A stretch of 64,000 bases of DNA, taken from NCBI GenBank assembly GCA_016584305.1, contig JACEEZ010019764.1:126001-190000 (forward strand), in the 5' to 3' direction. Position numbers and translations under genes: made by a program. A model generated the notes under the pieces. It worked only from the letters and a program-made list of their open reading frames with translations. It was not told where the DNA came from and made no database searches. Of the stretch, positions 10,620 through 20,843 are shown one piece after another; position 1 is the stretch's first letter; each line of letters starts with the position of its first letter. This DNA is from Chionoecetes opilio. Lineage: Eukaryota; Arthropoda; Malacostraca; Decapoda; Majidae.

Positions 10620-11385
10620 GGACCAGGGTTGTCTGATTTAAATCAAGTTGATTTGAATCACTGATTTATATCAAATGATTCAAAAATACAAATCACTGAT
10701 TTAAATCCTAACCTTATCATGATTTGAAAACGAGAGGGTAAAGAAGGAAAATTAATCCAATGGGCTTTATGAACACCAATTTTATTTTATTTTATTATCA
10801 GTTTTTATTTGACTTCCTATTGAGAAGTCAAGTACCTGGCACGGATTCGAACTAGGGCCCGCAGATTCGTAGCCAGGCACGCTAGCCACTGCACCACGGA
10901 GGCGACATTAAGGGGGGGAGTGAGCTTGTAAAGTTTGCAGGACGGTAGGACCGCCCACTATATCACACAGCTATATTCATACTATATACGCGCACACGTA
11001 TATTTATAACGATAATAGATATAAATATACAAAGTGGGTATGACTATACTAATGGGTATAAATAAACTAAGGGCCAGCCTAGACTGGCCTTGCAAACGTC
11101 GCGAAAACGTGTTTATAGACACAGGCCTATAGATCTGTCCATCACAGAAATATAAAATATGTAAATTCATCTGTAATTTATATTATATTATTTTTTAATT
11201 CACTTATTCTAACTTTTTTTTGCTATAAATATGCTAAACAATATCCTGTAGTAGTTATATTTCATGTAGAACATTAAATTTTTATTTTTTAAATCGATTC
11301 AAATTAAATAAATCTGATTTAAATCAAATAGATCTGAATTTTTGTTATGAAAAAAAAATTGTAAAACAACTCTAAAACTCTGGGT
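10620..11385. mobile_element. Element with GATTTAAATC-rich ends, copy 1
   Basis: Left part has CAGGGTTGTCTGATTTAAAT and repeated GATTTAAATCA words. The right part (11290-11345) has the same words, then AAACAACTCT. The middle (11170-11300) is homologous to the interrupted copy at 15255-15845. A tRNA-headed repeat lies inside at 10797-10905. The ends resemble hAT termini, but I cannot fix the borders. Confidence 0.5.
10797..10905 (-). repeat. tRNA-derived SINE head
   Basis: Minus strand reads TGGTGCAGTGGCTAGCG (A box like) and later AGTTCGAATCC (B box), about 45 bases apart, as in tRNA-headed SINEs. The acceptor arms do not pair, so it is not a functional tRNA gene. Confidence 0.65.
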
Positions 11386-11622
11386 GTGATCCAGAAGTGA
11401 ATAGTAACATAAGGGGGCTCTGTGTTAGGTAAGGTTATGTAACCAATGCCCAGGTTAGGTTAGTGAACAAGCGGTGGAGTCTGTATCAGGCAGGTAGGAA
11501 AGGTTACGAAAAAAAAAGGGAGTATTGTATTAAGCTGCAGTTTTACCCAAGTAATATATCCCAAAACCACTGCACATGATTGCTCTTTACTGACTAATCA
11601 TTCAATAGTAATGAAAAAATAC

Positions 11623-11855
11623 CTCATTTTGATGCGGCTGTAGCACCTCCTGAGCTGGTCCACAGTCCTTCGGTGAGAATCGGGATTTATGGCTGTGAAG
11701 GCCTTTCTTACCTCTTCCCAGGCATGTGCCTTCTTTCCAATCAAGGCAGGATTGGTAGAGCGATCTTGCAGTACTTTATATTCCCCTACAAGCCTGAGGA
11801 GCTTGACCCTCTGATCTTGAGAGAGCGGTGGTGCCCGTTCCTGCATGCCCTCCAT
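11623..11855 (-). CDS. Myb/SANT-like protein, first coding exon
   Basis: Begins ATG at 11855 (MEGMQERAPPLSQDQRVKLL). The domain is a Myb/SANT-like helix-turn-helix of about 75 residues with conserved aromatics (YKVL, AWEEV, RRCYSRIKM). It binds DNA in related MSANTD/FSBP/zeste-like proteins; the targets here are unknown. Donor ATGAG|GTATTT at 11622 ends the exon in phase 2, which fits exon 2. Such proteins occur both as host regulators and as Harbinger accessory proteins. No Harbinger transposase is seen nearby. Confidence 0.7.
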
Positions 11856-12055
11856 TTTTGGTGGTGGTAGTGGTGTTGTGGAGGGAATCCGTTTGAGGCT
11901 GCAAGGATTTCAGGTATATATTTTCCAGTAGTTGGCGGGCTCCACAGGCCTTACAGCTTACAATTGCTATACTATTTTTGGCTCGGTATAATGTGCAACA
12001 GTTATTCACTTGCAGAAATAAAAAATATAACATTATATTCTATATATGATAATAG

Positions 12056-12450
12056 AACATGAGAACATAAGAAAATAAGGAAGCTACAAGAGGCCGTGAG
12101 ACCTACACGAGGTAGTTCCTGTTACTTAACACTACCTACATCCACCTTTCATCCTCATTTGATCATCCATCACTCTATTTGTGAACCAGTTTTTCCCTAC
12201 TTGTTTAAATCTACGCTTTTCCAGCTTGAATCCGTTACTTCTTGTTCTACCCAGGTTACTAGCCGGAAGAATTTTTCCTACCTCTCCTTTATTAAATCCC
12301 TTTATCCACTTAAAAACTTCTATCAGATCGCCACTTACTCTGCATCTCTCGAGCGAGTGTAAATTTAAGCTTTAATCTCTTCTCATAACTAAAGTTACGC
12401 ATCCCTTGAATAATTTTGGTCATCCTTCTCTGCACTGGGTTTGCTGGTTA
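12056..12450 (-). mobile_element. CR1-like retrotransposon 3' fragment
   Basis: The 3' end word TAAGAACATAAGAAAATAAG-type (slightly altered) at 12056, followed upstream by sequence closely matching 56716-57180 of the longer CR1 copy. Similar 3' ends, only about 70 bp long, lie at 49038-49108 and 56478-56545. Confidence 0.85.
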
Positions 12451-12629
12451 GGTTACGTTTATGCTTGGTTACGTTAGATTTAGACTATGTTTAGGTTTGG
12501 TTTCGGTTATGTTAGGTTTAGGATAATAAGTTTGAGATTTGTTTTGTTGAGTTATTTAAGTTAAATAAGCAAATATGTTCTACTGCAGTTTAATTAATCT
12601 AATTACAGTTACAACCAATACACGGACGG

Positions 12630-12800
12630 TGGTTTTAAGTATCCTGAACATTGCGTTCTCATCATAAAGACTATTCATAACAGCTACAACAGCCGACGGA
12701 AATTAAAATTAACATAAGGGGTCTGTGGGGGTGACTCTCCCAGTGTGGTTAGGTGATCAATGCCCAAGTTAGGTTGGTGAAATGACAGGGGGGTCTGTGG
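12630..12800. repeat. Dispersed repeat with TTAAGTATCCTGAAC, copy 2
   Basis: Matches 7436-7560 in order and orientation, with small gaps. Bases 12450-12630 are AT-rich TTAGG-like strings without a gene. Confidence 0.55.
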
Positions 12801-12951
12801 GGGCGCAGTACACCCCGTCATGTCAATAGAAAGTATTGGCCAATAGAAAGTATTGGTTGAAACTGCATATTTACCATATAATGCATTCCAAAGCACGTAG
12901 TCATAATCGTCCTCAACTGATAGATCAGACAATAATTTGCCTACGGTAGTT

Positions 12952-13393
12952 GGCGGTGTAGCGATCTGACTAGCTAGCCTTTGCCCGAGTAGCTACACTG
13001 TACAAATACGCGTCACTCGCGGAACTGAAGCACTGCTCCCTGGGTAAATAGTTGTTTGACAATGTATACCAATTGTGATCCTGGGTAAAACATGGTGGAA
13101 GCATTGAATGTAGAGTAGTAATTAAAGTAGAACATAGAACATTTCAAGCGAATGTGCCTTTGTCTAGATCACTATACCCTACCCGTATACTGAAACACTG
13201 CTCCCTGGGGTGAATAGTTGTTTGAAAATGTGTACTGTCAAACAACTATTCACCCAGGGAGCAGTGTTTCAGTATACGGGTAGGGTAGGGTATAGTGATC
13301 TACCCAGGGAGCAGTGTTTCAGTGCCGCGCGTGACGCGTATTGGTGCAGTGTAGCTACTCGGGCAAAGCCTAACTAGTCAGATCGCTACAGCG
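12952..13393. mobile_element. Foldback element with long inverted arms
   Basis: GTAGCGATCTGACTAG at 12957 mirrors CTAGTCAGATCGCTAC near 13390; the arms also share TTTGCCCGAGTAGCTAC and CACTGCTCCCTGGG. A second inner palindrome is centred near 13230. No coding capacity. Confidence 0.7.
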
Positions 13394-13429
13394 GCCATCA
13401 ACTCCTGCGGAATATTTACCTTTCAGGAT

Positions 13430-13660
13430 TAATCCTATGTTCCCTGGTGATGTCCTATGATGCAATCACAGACGTGGCAGCTGATCTGTCTTCTTCAGGA
13501 AGGCACAGGTGAGGCAGAAGACAGCGTGTTGCCGTGAGGGGAAGACGCCAGCAGGGTGGGCAGGTCAGGGTGTGCCTTTCAGGGCGAGGAGTTGAGAGTA
13601 GAGCACTATACGGTGGGCGTGGAAGCTTGGACACTGCTGCAGCAAGTGTACAGTAATATT
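13430..13660 (-). pseudogene. Jockey-like 3' tail fragment
   Basis: A shortened and diverged copy of the tail at 640-860 (shared CTGGTGATGTCCTATGATGC and GGAAGGCACAGGTGAGGC). Frames are broken. Confidence 0.7.
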
Positions 13661-13799
13661 CCGTGGTTGGGGCGCGCGCGGTTTGTTGACGTTCTTGAAG
13701 AGTCGGCGCTAAAATCCGGATTCCAGTGATACCAACACAGGAACATTGTTGCCAATACACCGCCGCGTGAAACCTCAACCTACCCTCCCTTTCTGTTCA

Positions 13800-13915
13800 C
13801 TCTCGGTAACGATTTGAAGGTTCTACCGCGACCTTACCTTCGTCGGTACGTCGTCGTTCTACCGCCTACCGTCATGACTCTCGGTACGGGCCTTAGGTTC
13901 TCCCTAAAAACTTCT
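13800..13915 (+). repeat. Inverted match to the acidic ORF fragment at 5837-5910
   Basis: Shares TACCGCCTACCGTCATGACT with the complement of 5850-5870 and continues on both sides. Bases 13915-14030 show nothing recognisable. Confidence 0.5.
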
Positions 13916-14033
13916 TCAACCAACTCAAGAGTCTGTCAAAATTCGCTTTATAGGACGAGACATAATAGCGCTCGTGGTGACAAAACATACTGAAACACCA
14001 TCAATCTCTTATCCCTATAGTCACCTACGCACA

Positions 14034-14176
14034 CCTTAGGATTCGTTTTACACCAAACAATTCGAGTAGAGTAGAGTCAATTCGAATCACGAGTCTTCAC
14101 TCGGTTATGACAATTACTCTCCTTGACTCGACTCAACTCGATTCGACTCGACCCGCTTGGTGTAAGTGCAGCCTTA
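14034..14176. mobile_element. Short MITE
   Basis: GGATTCGTTTTACACCAA at the left and TTGGTGTAAGTGCAGCC at the right are imperfect inverted ends around GACTCGA-rich sequence. TTA may be the target on both sides. Confidence 0.5.
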
Positions 14177-15016
14177 TCCACATGCTATACTGTTGCCACA
14201 TCGCTCAAAGAGTACATGTCAGGGGGAGACACATCTTAACTGACAGGCAGTGCACTAGCCTGAGGTTGTCTGATTACTTGCTAACTCTAAAGACCATGCT
14301 TACAGGTGGTGTTAAGAATGGTAGAGGGCCACCCAAAACAATGCAAGATGAAAAACTAGAAGAAAAGAAAGCAATGTTTGTAAGAAAAGGAAACACTTTG
14401 TTAATGAAATGGCAAGATAAGAAAGAATTGTGTCTCCTAACCACCAAGTACGGAGTGAATGAGGTGGTGGAAAAAAGTGCAACATACTATGATGGAAAAA
14501 CAGTGTTTTTCAAGAGACCACTACAAGTAGAAATAAATAAACAGAAGATGGGAAGTGTGGAGTATGCGGATCAAATGCTTGAACTGTATGGAGAGTAACA
14601 GAAAAGGCCTAGTTTAGTACAAGAAGTTGGGCCTACATCTCATGTTCAGGATGGCGCTCAACTCATTCATTGCATACCAAGTTGCAAATAGTTGTAGTGA
14701 GGACTTCTTCACATACATTAAAGAGCTTTCAAGGGAGCTTTTACTTGAACATAATCTTGGTGCAGCAGTACTTGCATATGCAAACATACCTCATGTACCT
14801 GCAGAGAAAGTTTTGAGCAGTACGCATCAGTTTGTAGTTCTTGAAGGAGGAAGGAGAAAGCGGTGTAAGGTGTGTTACCCGGCACGCAAGGACACCCGGT
14901 ACCACTGTCCAGGGTGTGAGGGTCTGCCAGGCCTGTGCTCCATGAAGCATTACAGGACCTGGCATGACCAACACTCAAGTTCTCCAAAAGAGGCAGAAGA
15001 AAGTAAAAATGATTGA
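14177..15016 (+). pseudogene. piggyBac-type transposase, C-terminal half
   Basis: The first frame (to 14598) reads GRHILTDRQCTSLRLSDYLL, then FVRKGNTLLMKWQDKKELCL and MGSVEYADQMLELYGE, corresponding to the end of the piggyBac catalytic domain and the following DQM motif. After a stop at 14596-14598 a shifted frame continues (LHLMFRMALNSFIAYQVANS) and ends in a Cys-rich finger, RCKVCYPARKDTRYHCPGCE then GLCSMKHYRTWH. This finger binds the element ends in piggyBac proteins. The N-terminal half and TIRs are not seen. Broken, with at least one frameshift. Confidence 0.8.
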
Positions 15017-15349
15017 CAGAGGTTGTGAGGTAGTGAGGAGGAAAGAAGTAGTCCATCTCTAGAAAAAAAAGATACTTTTGTGTTTGTGATTACTCCTCAC
15101 ACTAAGCCTCCAGGGGTATACTAGATTTTAGTAAATAGTGTGTGGTAAATAGTGTAGATAGTACACACTAGATTTTACATCCAAGGAGACTTCTGAATGT
15201 TTCTTTTTGGCCCCAAAAGGTTTTGCTCACAGATGGCGAGCACAATGAGTGGTTGGGCCAGGCCTCGTAATTGGGTTGTTGATTTTTTTAAATTTAAATC
15301 GATCTTTTTATTTTTTTATTAATTTGATGTTCTATATGAAATCTAACTA

Positions 15350-15698
15350 CAGGAGAACCTCGTTTATCCGGCACCCACGGGGGGGAGCGCATGCCGGATA
15401 ACTCATTTTGCCGATGTTTTGAGAGTTACTCTTATGGAATCCCCCAAAATCCCTTTTTTTTTTTTTTTTTTTTTTTTCCCATGACAAGGAACTGGCCAAG
15501 GGCACAACAAAAATGGGTAACACAAAGGCCGCTTAGTTGCCAGTCCCTATAAAGAAGACAGTCAGAGAATAAAATAAAAAAGTGGGGTGAGCCAATTTAG
15601 TTCGGGAGGTGTCTTGTTACTCTTCTTTTGAAAAGATGTAAGTCATAGGAAAGTGGAAAAACAGAAACAGGAAGAGAGTTCCAGAGTTTATCAGTGGG

Positions 15699-15731
<33 letters not shown>

Positions 15732-15801
15732 CCTGGGTCGATTACTGCCGTTGTTTTGAGGCTGCCGTTGTTTTAAATGCCGGTTAAACGAGGTTCTCCT
15801 G
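15350..15801. mobile_element. Pogo/Tigger-like element, copy 2, carrying a retrotransposon tail
   Basis: Ends CAGGAGAACCTCGTTTATCC and complement, flanked by TA. Between poly-T (15456-15477) and poly-A (15703-15730) lies a minus-strand non-LTR 3' fragment (15478-15702). The copy at 45983-46438 has the same cargo at the same place, so the cargo is part of this subfamily. Confidence 0.85.
15478..15702 (-). pseudogene. CR1/Jockey-type ORF2 C-terminal fragment
   Basis: Minus strand encodes a piece similar to LWNSLPVSIFPLSYDL, the terminal motif found more fully at 26900-27190. Confidence 0.7.
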
Positions 15802-15897
15802 TACTAGAGGATATTGTTTAGCATATTTATAACTAAAAAGAGATAGAATAAGTGAATTAAAAATGCATATAACATGAAATACAGATGAATTTACATA

Positions 15898-15986
15898 CAC
15901 ACAAACCTCGATTTCGCGGACCTCGATTTCTCGGATATCGGATTTGCCGGACAAAATCCGAGGTCCGGGGATATGTCAGTCTCGGA

Positions 15987-16040
<54 letters not shown>

Positions 16041-16661
16041 TTATATACGTTGAATGGTCCTGTTCGTAAATTGACCAAGTTGTCCGGCGGTCCGAGCGTC
16101 TCCTGTCACCCCTGGTCAGTGTCCGCGCCTCCCGCCAGGTGGCAGCATGCTCAGCGGTCGTATTGTTTACATTTGGGCACACAACATTCACAGTTCACCT
16201 GCACAGCCTCCGTCAGTCACCTGACTCCCACTGCCCCTGGTGCAAGAACCTTTCTGAGACTATTGAACACTTTCTGCTGCCTCCCGCCAGGTGGCAGCAT
16301 GCTCAGCGGTCGTATTGTTTACATTTGGGCACACGACACTCACGGTTCACCTGCACAGCCTCCGTTAGTCCCCTGACCCCCACTGCCCCTGGTGCAGGAA
16401 CATCTCTTGAGACTATTGAACACTTTCTGCTGCCTCCCGCCAGGTGGCTGCATGCTCAGCGGACGTAAAAGTCCGCGGCGGGGTAGTTGATATTGTCGGT
16501 TGCCGGACAGTAAATACTAGAGTAGGATAAACGTCCGGGGGTGGGTAATGGCATCGGACTTTTTATTTTTTTAATTTTTTTTTTTACTTGCGATTCCCGG
16601 ACTTTTGCAGTTCCCGGACCAGTGCTCCCCCCTATTAGTCCGGGAAATCGAGGTTTGTGTG
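15898..16661. mobile_element. TA-target element with CACACAAACCTCG ends, copy 1
   Basis: Ends CACACAAACCTCGATTTCGC and complement, flanked by TA. The interior holds tandem copies of a Jockey-like tail piece. Siblings: 45038-45928 and 25829-31459. No transposase; pogo/Tigger-like by end and target. Confidence 0.8.
16128..16470 (+). repeat. Tandemly duplicated Jockey-like zinc-knuckle segment
   Basis: A unit of about 155 bp begins CCTCCCGCCAGGTGGCAGCA at 16127, recurs at 16282 and starts a third time at 16435. Each full unit encodes the CPWC...ETIEHFLL knuckle. The same duplicated unit is in the sibling element at 45210-45513. Confidence 0.8.
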
Positions 16662-17005
16662 TACATGTATTTTCTATTTCTGTGATGGAAGTTTTCATAT
16701 CAATAGGCCTGTCTATAAGCGCATTTTCGCGACGTTTGCCAGGCCGGTCTAGACCGGTCTAGGCTGGCCCTTAGTATATTTATACCCATTAGTATAGTTA
16801 TACCCACTTAGTAAATATATATCTAATATCGGTATAAATATAGGTGTGGGCGTATATAGTATAATATAGGTGTGTGATATAATGGGCGGTCCTACTGTCC
16901 TGCAAGCCTTACCCCTCCTAAGACACCAAATGATTATAATTATTAATTTGACCTCGGATAATAACCTAGTTGGCATATGAAAGGTGAACTGTGGTCATCA
17001 TTACC

Positions 17006-17230
17006 TCCGCCAACGAAGTTGGAGGGGTTATGTTTTCACCTCAATCTGTCTGTCTGTCTGTCTGTTTGTTTGTTAGTGTACAGGATTTCTCGAAAAGTTA
17101 CGAATAGATTTGGACCAAACTCGGTATACCAAGTCTATTTGGTATAAGGAAGAGCTGATTTAATTTTGGATGAAATCTATTGACAACTGTTGCCATGGCA
17201 ACCAATTAATGAAATATTCGGCCGGAGGTA
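17006..17230. repeat. Widespread invertebrate repeat with CCTCCGCCAACGAAGTTGG
   Basis: Contains CCTCCGCCAACGAAGTTGGA, a short CTGT array and TTTCTCGAAAAGTTACGAAT. I recognise the overall pattern from many marine invertebrate genomes. Bases 17230-17430 show nothing more. Confidence 0.55.
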
Positions 17231-17434
17231 TGCGCTTGTGCTGTCTTGAGTGTTAGGAGTAGTTTATAGTATAAGGATTATAGGACACAATTAATGTATG
17301 GTGATGGTATTTATTTCAGTTCTTTGTGTTTCAGATATTGGTGCCTTTATTGTAAGGAATAAACTTAAGAATTAAGAAGTGTATCCAAAACCCCAGGAGG
17401 GAACAGCAAAGTGCTCATACTGAGTGCATATATA

Positions 17435-18021
17435 CAGTACTCGTCAAAAGTATGCGGCGCCTGCTCCCGCCCCCGCATAACAAACAATACATAAGGAAAT
17501 TTATAGAAAATAATGTATTATAATTACCTTTTAATACTTGGTTGGGTGGCCTTTTCTCTTCTTCACGGCTGGGAGACGTCGGGGTAGTGAAAGAGCTAGG
17601 TTTCTTAGGTGTTCAGGTGAGATGTTTGCCCAGGACTCACGGATGGCCTTCTCGAGCTTGGGTATGGAGCTGACGTCTTTCCCCTGCAGATCCTTCTTGA
17701 CCATGTGCCAGAGGTTCTCAATTGGGTTGAGGTCCGGGTTGTTACCTGGCCAATCCTTTATGAAGGGTACCATGCAGTCATCAAGCCACTGAGTGACAGA
17801 TTTGGCAGTGTGAGCAGGAGCACCGTCCTGTTGAAACACACTGGCACGTGTGAGATCGAAAGAATCTGGCAAATGTTCACAAAGCAGCTCCAGGTAAACA
17901 GCTTGATTCACTTTAAGGTTTTTAGGAAGCACTACAAGCTTGCCTAAACCTCTGCCAAAGAAACAACCCCTCACCATAAGTGAATCTGGGTGTTTTACGG
18001 TGCTCTCCACATAACGTGAGT
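17435..18021 (-). pseudogene. Tc1-like transposase, inverted 3' partial copy
   Basis: Encodes the C-terminal half: HPDSLMVRGCFFGRGLGKL, FQQDGAPAHTAKSVTQWLDD and NNPDLNPIENLWHMVKKDL, ending GHPTKY. The second Asp (QQD) and the Glu (PIE) are 35 residues apart, a DD35E spacing. A Tc1-like terminus, CAGTACTCGTCAAAAGTATG, is at 17435, next to TA. The N-terminal DNA-binding part is absent. Confidence 0.85.
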
Positions 18022-18080
18022 CGTGACCCTGCCTTGTGTTTTGCACTTATCAGTGGTGATTGTGTTATTATATTTTTATT

Positions 18081-19040
18081 ATGGCACCTACGAAGGAACT
18101 AAGCAAAGAAATCATTGCTCAGATCATTGGTTTAAAGGAGGCAGGCCACCAAACGAAAGAAATAAGTGAGTTGTTGTGTGTGGCTAAGTCAACAGTGAGG
18201 AAGTACTTGGCGCGTTTCAGAGAGGAAAACAGCGGTGAAACGCCATCACAGAAACTTCGGCCTGGTCGTCCCAGGAAGATTTCTCAAAGGTCTGTGAACG
18301 TTCTAAAACGTTCGTTAGAGCGTACCCCTTGCATTACAGCAAGGGAAGGAAAACAACCCTGAAGCATTTGGTGCAGTGTCAGTGAATACCGTATCTCGCC
18401 GAGTGCACGAGTTGGGTTATACTAGCCAGAAGCCACTGAAGAAGCTACTTCTTACACGCACGCAGAGAGCTCGCAGGGTCACCTTCGCCAAGAAGTATCT
18501 TGCTTGGACTGATGATGACTGGTTGTCAGTGTTGTGGTCTGATGAAGCAACATTTACTGTGACATGTAACCGAGGAGCTCGAGTGTACCGTCGCCCAGGC
18601 AGTGACCCCCTCAACTCACGGTATGTGGAGAGCACCGTAAAACACCCAGATTCACTTATGGTGAGGGGTTGTTTCTCTGGCAGAGGTTTAGGCAAGCTTG
18701 TTGTGCTTCCTAAAAACCTTAAAGTGAATCAAGCTGTTTACCTGGAGCTGCTTTGTGAACATTTGCCAGTTTCTTTCGAGCTCACACGTGCCAGTGTGTT
18801 TCAACAGGACGGTTCTCCTGCTCACACTGCCAAATCTGTCACTCAGTGGCTTGATGACTGCATGACTGCATGACTTCATAAAGGATTGGCCAGGTAACAG
18901 CCCGGACCTCAACCCAATTGAGAACCTCTGGCACATGGTCAAGAAGGATCTGCAGGGGAAAGACGTCAGCTCCATACCCAAGCTCGAGAAGGCCATCCGT
19001 GAGTCCTGGGCAAACATCTCACCTGAATACCTAAGTAACC
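18081..19040 (+). pseudogene. Tc1-like transposase, near full length, frameshifted
   Basis: Starts MAPTKELSKEIIAQIIGLKE at 18081, with paired helix-turn-helix and a GRPRKIS hook-like motif. Frame 1 ends at 18362. The next frame carries VLWSDEATFTV (first Asp) and FQQDGSPAHTAKSV (second Asp). A small duplication of ATGACTGC near 18860 shifts the frame again before NSPDLNPIENLWHM (Glu). The spacing is DD35E once shifted frames are compared with the inverted copy. With at least two frameshifts it is not active. Its 3' TIR was not found. Confidence 0.85.
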
Positions 19041-19117
19041 TAGCTCAATCTGAATCTGAATCCTTCATAGTGAAGGGTTAATAGGAACATGTAGGTAATA
19101 AGGAGATATAGATAAAC

Positions 19118-19389
19118 AAGGGAGATGTAGCCAATACAAGGGAGATGTAGCCAATAAAAGGGAGATGTAGCCAATACAAGGGAGATGTAGCCAATAAAAG
19201 GGAGATGTAGCCAATACAAGGGAGATGTAGCCAATACAAGGGAGATGTAGCCAATACAAGGGAGATGTAGCCAATAAAAGGGAGATGTAGCCAATACAAG
19301 GGAGATGTAGCCAATAAAAGGGAGATGTAGCCAATACAAGGGAGATGTAGCCAATACAAGGGAGATGTAGCCAATACAAGGGAGATGTA
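19118..19389. repeat. 20-bp minisatellite, about 14 units
   Basis: Unit GGAGATGTAGCCAATACAAG with an AAAAG variant. Being 20 bp, it is open in several frames without coding meaning. Confidence 0.95.
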
Positions 19390-19590
19390 TGTATCGGGAT
19401 CTGCTGGGGGGGCAAACAGGGCAGGTGCCTTGAGCTAAAAAAAAAAATAATACTCAACAGTGATGCTATTGAAAAATTTAAGACATATCATCTTGTGTGT
19501 CTTAGTGTCAAACATAATTATGACACACAGATATGCACACATCTGATGTACATATATTGGTAGCCATTTCATATAACATGGCAATGATAA

Positions 19591-20840
19591 CACTGGGGAA
19601 CAAAATAAAAAAAAAATTGGTGCCTCAGATTTTAGACCAGATCCTAGGCATATTCAATCCACTGAACAAGAATATGACCTTCATTTCTTTCTAGCAACTC
19701 TAGTGTTTGAGATAATGCACTTATCAATAAACGTACCTCGCAAGAGCATGTCACAGCGTGTGTTTCTGTGTAAGGTCATTAGCAACACTGTGTACAGTAT
19801 TTTGCCACCTTGGTGACGTCTCTCTTCTTCCCGCTGAGTCAGTCTGCGCCTGGCTTTGGGACTGAAAGGTTGTTGTTCGCTGGAAGCTGTATTTCCCTTA
19901 CCAGAATACACAATAATGCAATGAGGTAGGCTCTTCCTCCAAATGACCGCTATTATTCTTTTTTTGCAAATTGAACTATGTGATCTGAATCATTCTTGGT
20001 GTACTAGTAGGCTACAAGGTACTATACATACATGCTATTTGCTATTACAGCAGTAGCCTATTCTTAAATCTACTTCCACCATTTTCTTACATTATTTTTT
20101 TTCTTCATTTGCAGGTGACAACATGGCTTCCTCACCAAGAAAGTGTTTGAATCATCTAGATTCTTTTTGCTACATTTGTGGAGAGTACACATTCATGGCA
20201 CAGAGAAAATCCATATCTGATTTTGTGAAAAGGGCATACTTAAGCTATTTCAAAATAAAACTAGGGGACCAAGATAAGACATGGGCTCCACACATTGTCT
20301 GTAACACTTGTGTTGAACACCTTCGACAATGGACTAATGGTAAGAGGAAATGTCTGAAGTTTGGCATACCAATGGTCTGGAGAGAACAGAGGAACCACAG
20401 TGAAGACTGTTACTTCTGTCTGGTTAACATAAAGGGCATTAATGGACGTAATCGGAGTAAATGGACGTATCCTGACCTAGACTCGGCAAAACGACCTGTT
20501 GCACACTCAGATGAAATACCCGTCCCATCCTTCATTCATCTGGAAGAGCTCCCTGAAGAAGATGAATCGTCTGCTTCAGCTATAGACAGTACTCATGGGC
20601 AAAGTGACAGTGATTTTGAAGAAACCACATCAGTTGCACAAGTTTATAGTCAGCCAGAGCTCAATGACCTCATTAGGGAGCTAAATCTCTCGAAGGAATT
20701 AGCAGAATTGTTGGCGTCTAGACTAGCAGAAAAGAACTTATTGCATCCGGGAACCAAAATCACATAACCAGTGACATTGGTTTGAAAAATAGTGTTTAAT
20801 CTAGGTAAATAAGATATTTTAGATGTTGGAGTCTTATACA
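19591..20840 (+). mobile_element. Left part of a CACTGGGGAACAA element (member A)
   Basis: Bases from 19591 (CACTGGGGAACAA) have the same terminal word and general layout as the ends of 20844-22615, though diverged. It carries the plus-strand gene at 20123. No matching right end is seen before the second element starts at 20844, so it is incomplete or was interrupted. Confidence 0.5.
20123..20767 (+). CDS. Uncharacterised arthropod gene family, N-terminal zinc-finger-like part
   Basis: 214 residues from ATG at 20123. A good acceptor (TTCATTTGCAG) 9 bp upstream suggests a 5' non-coding exon. Two Cys-rich modules are visible: CYICGEYTF...WAPHIVCNTCVEHL (CxxC...CxxC) and DCYFCLVNIKG. The centre is acidic (EELPEEDESS, SDSDFEE), and the end has PELNDLIRELNLSKELAELL. 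I know this arrangement from many unnamed arthropod and cnidarian predictions, usually longer, continuing with YFR...; here a stop follows GTKIT. No function is established. The last part matches the start of the minus-strand member at 22456. Confidence 0.65.
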   Translation: MASSPRKCLNHLDSFCYICGEYTFMAQRKSISDFVKRAYLSYFKIKLGDQDKTWAPHIVCNTCVEHLRQWTNGKRKCLKFGIPMVWREQRNHSEDCYFCLVNIKGINGRNRSKWTYPDLDSAKRPVAHSDEIPVPSFIHLEELPEEDESSASAIDSTHGQSDSDFEETTSVAQVYSQPELNDLIRELNLSKELAELLASRLAEKNLLHPGTKIT

Positions 20841-20843
20841 TTA

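Larger units (their letters stand above)
15255..16920. mobile_element. GATTTAAATC element, copy 2, interrupted twice
   Basis: Pieces 15255-15349, 15802-15897 and 16662-16920 together match the complement of 10910-11310 (ATATTGTTTAGCATATTTAT; AATAAGTGAATTAAAAA; CTAGACTGGCC-type words). Two TA-target elements split it. Copy 1 shows the empty sites. Confidence 0.6.
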
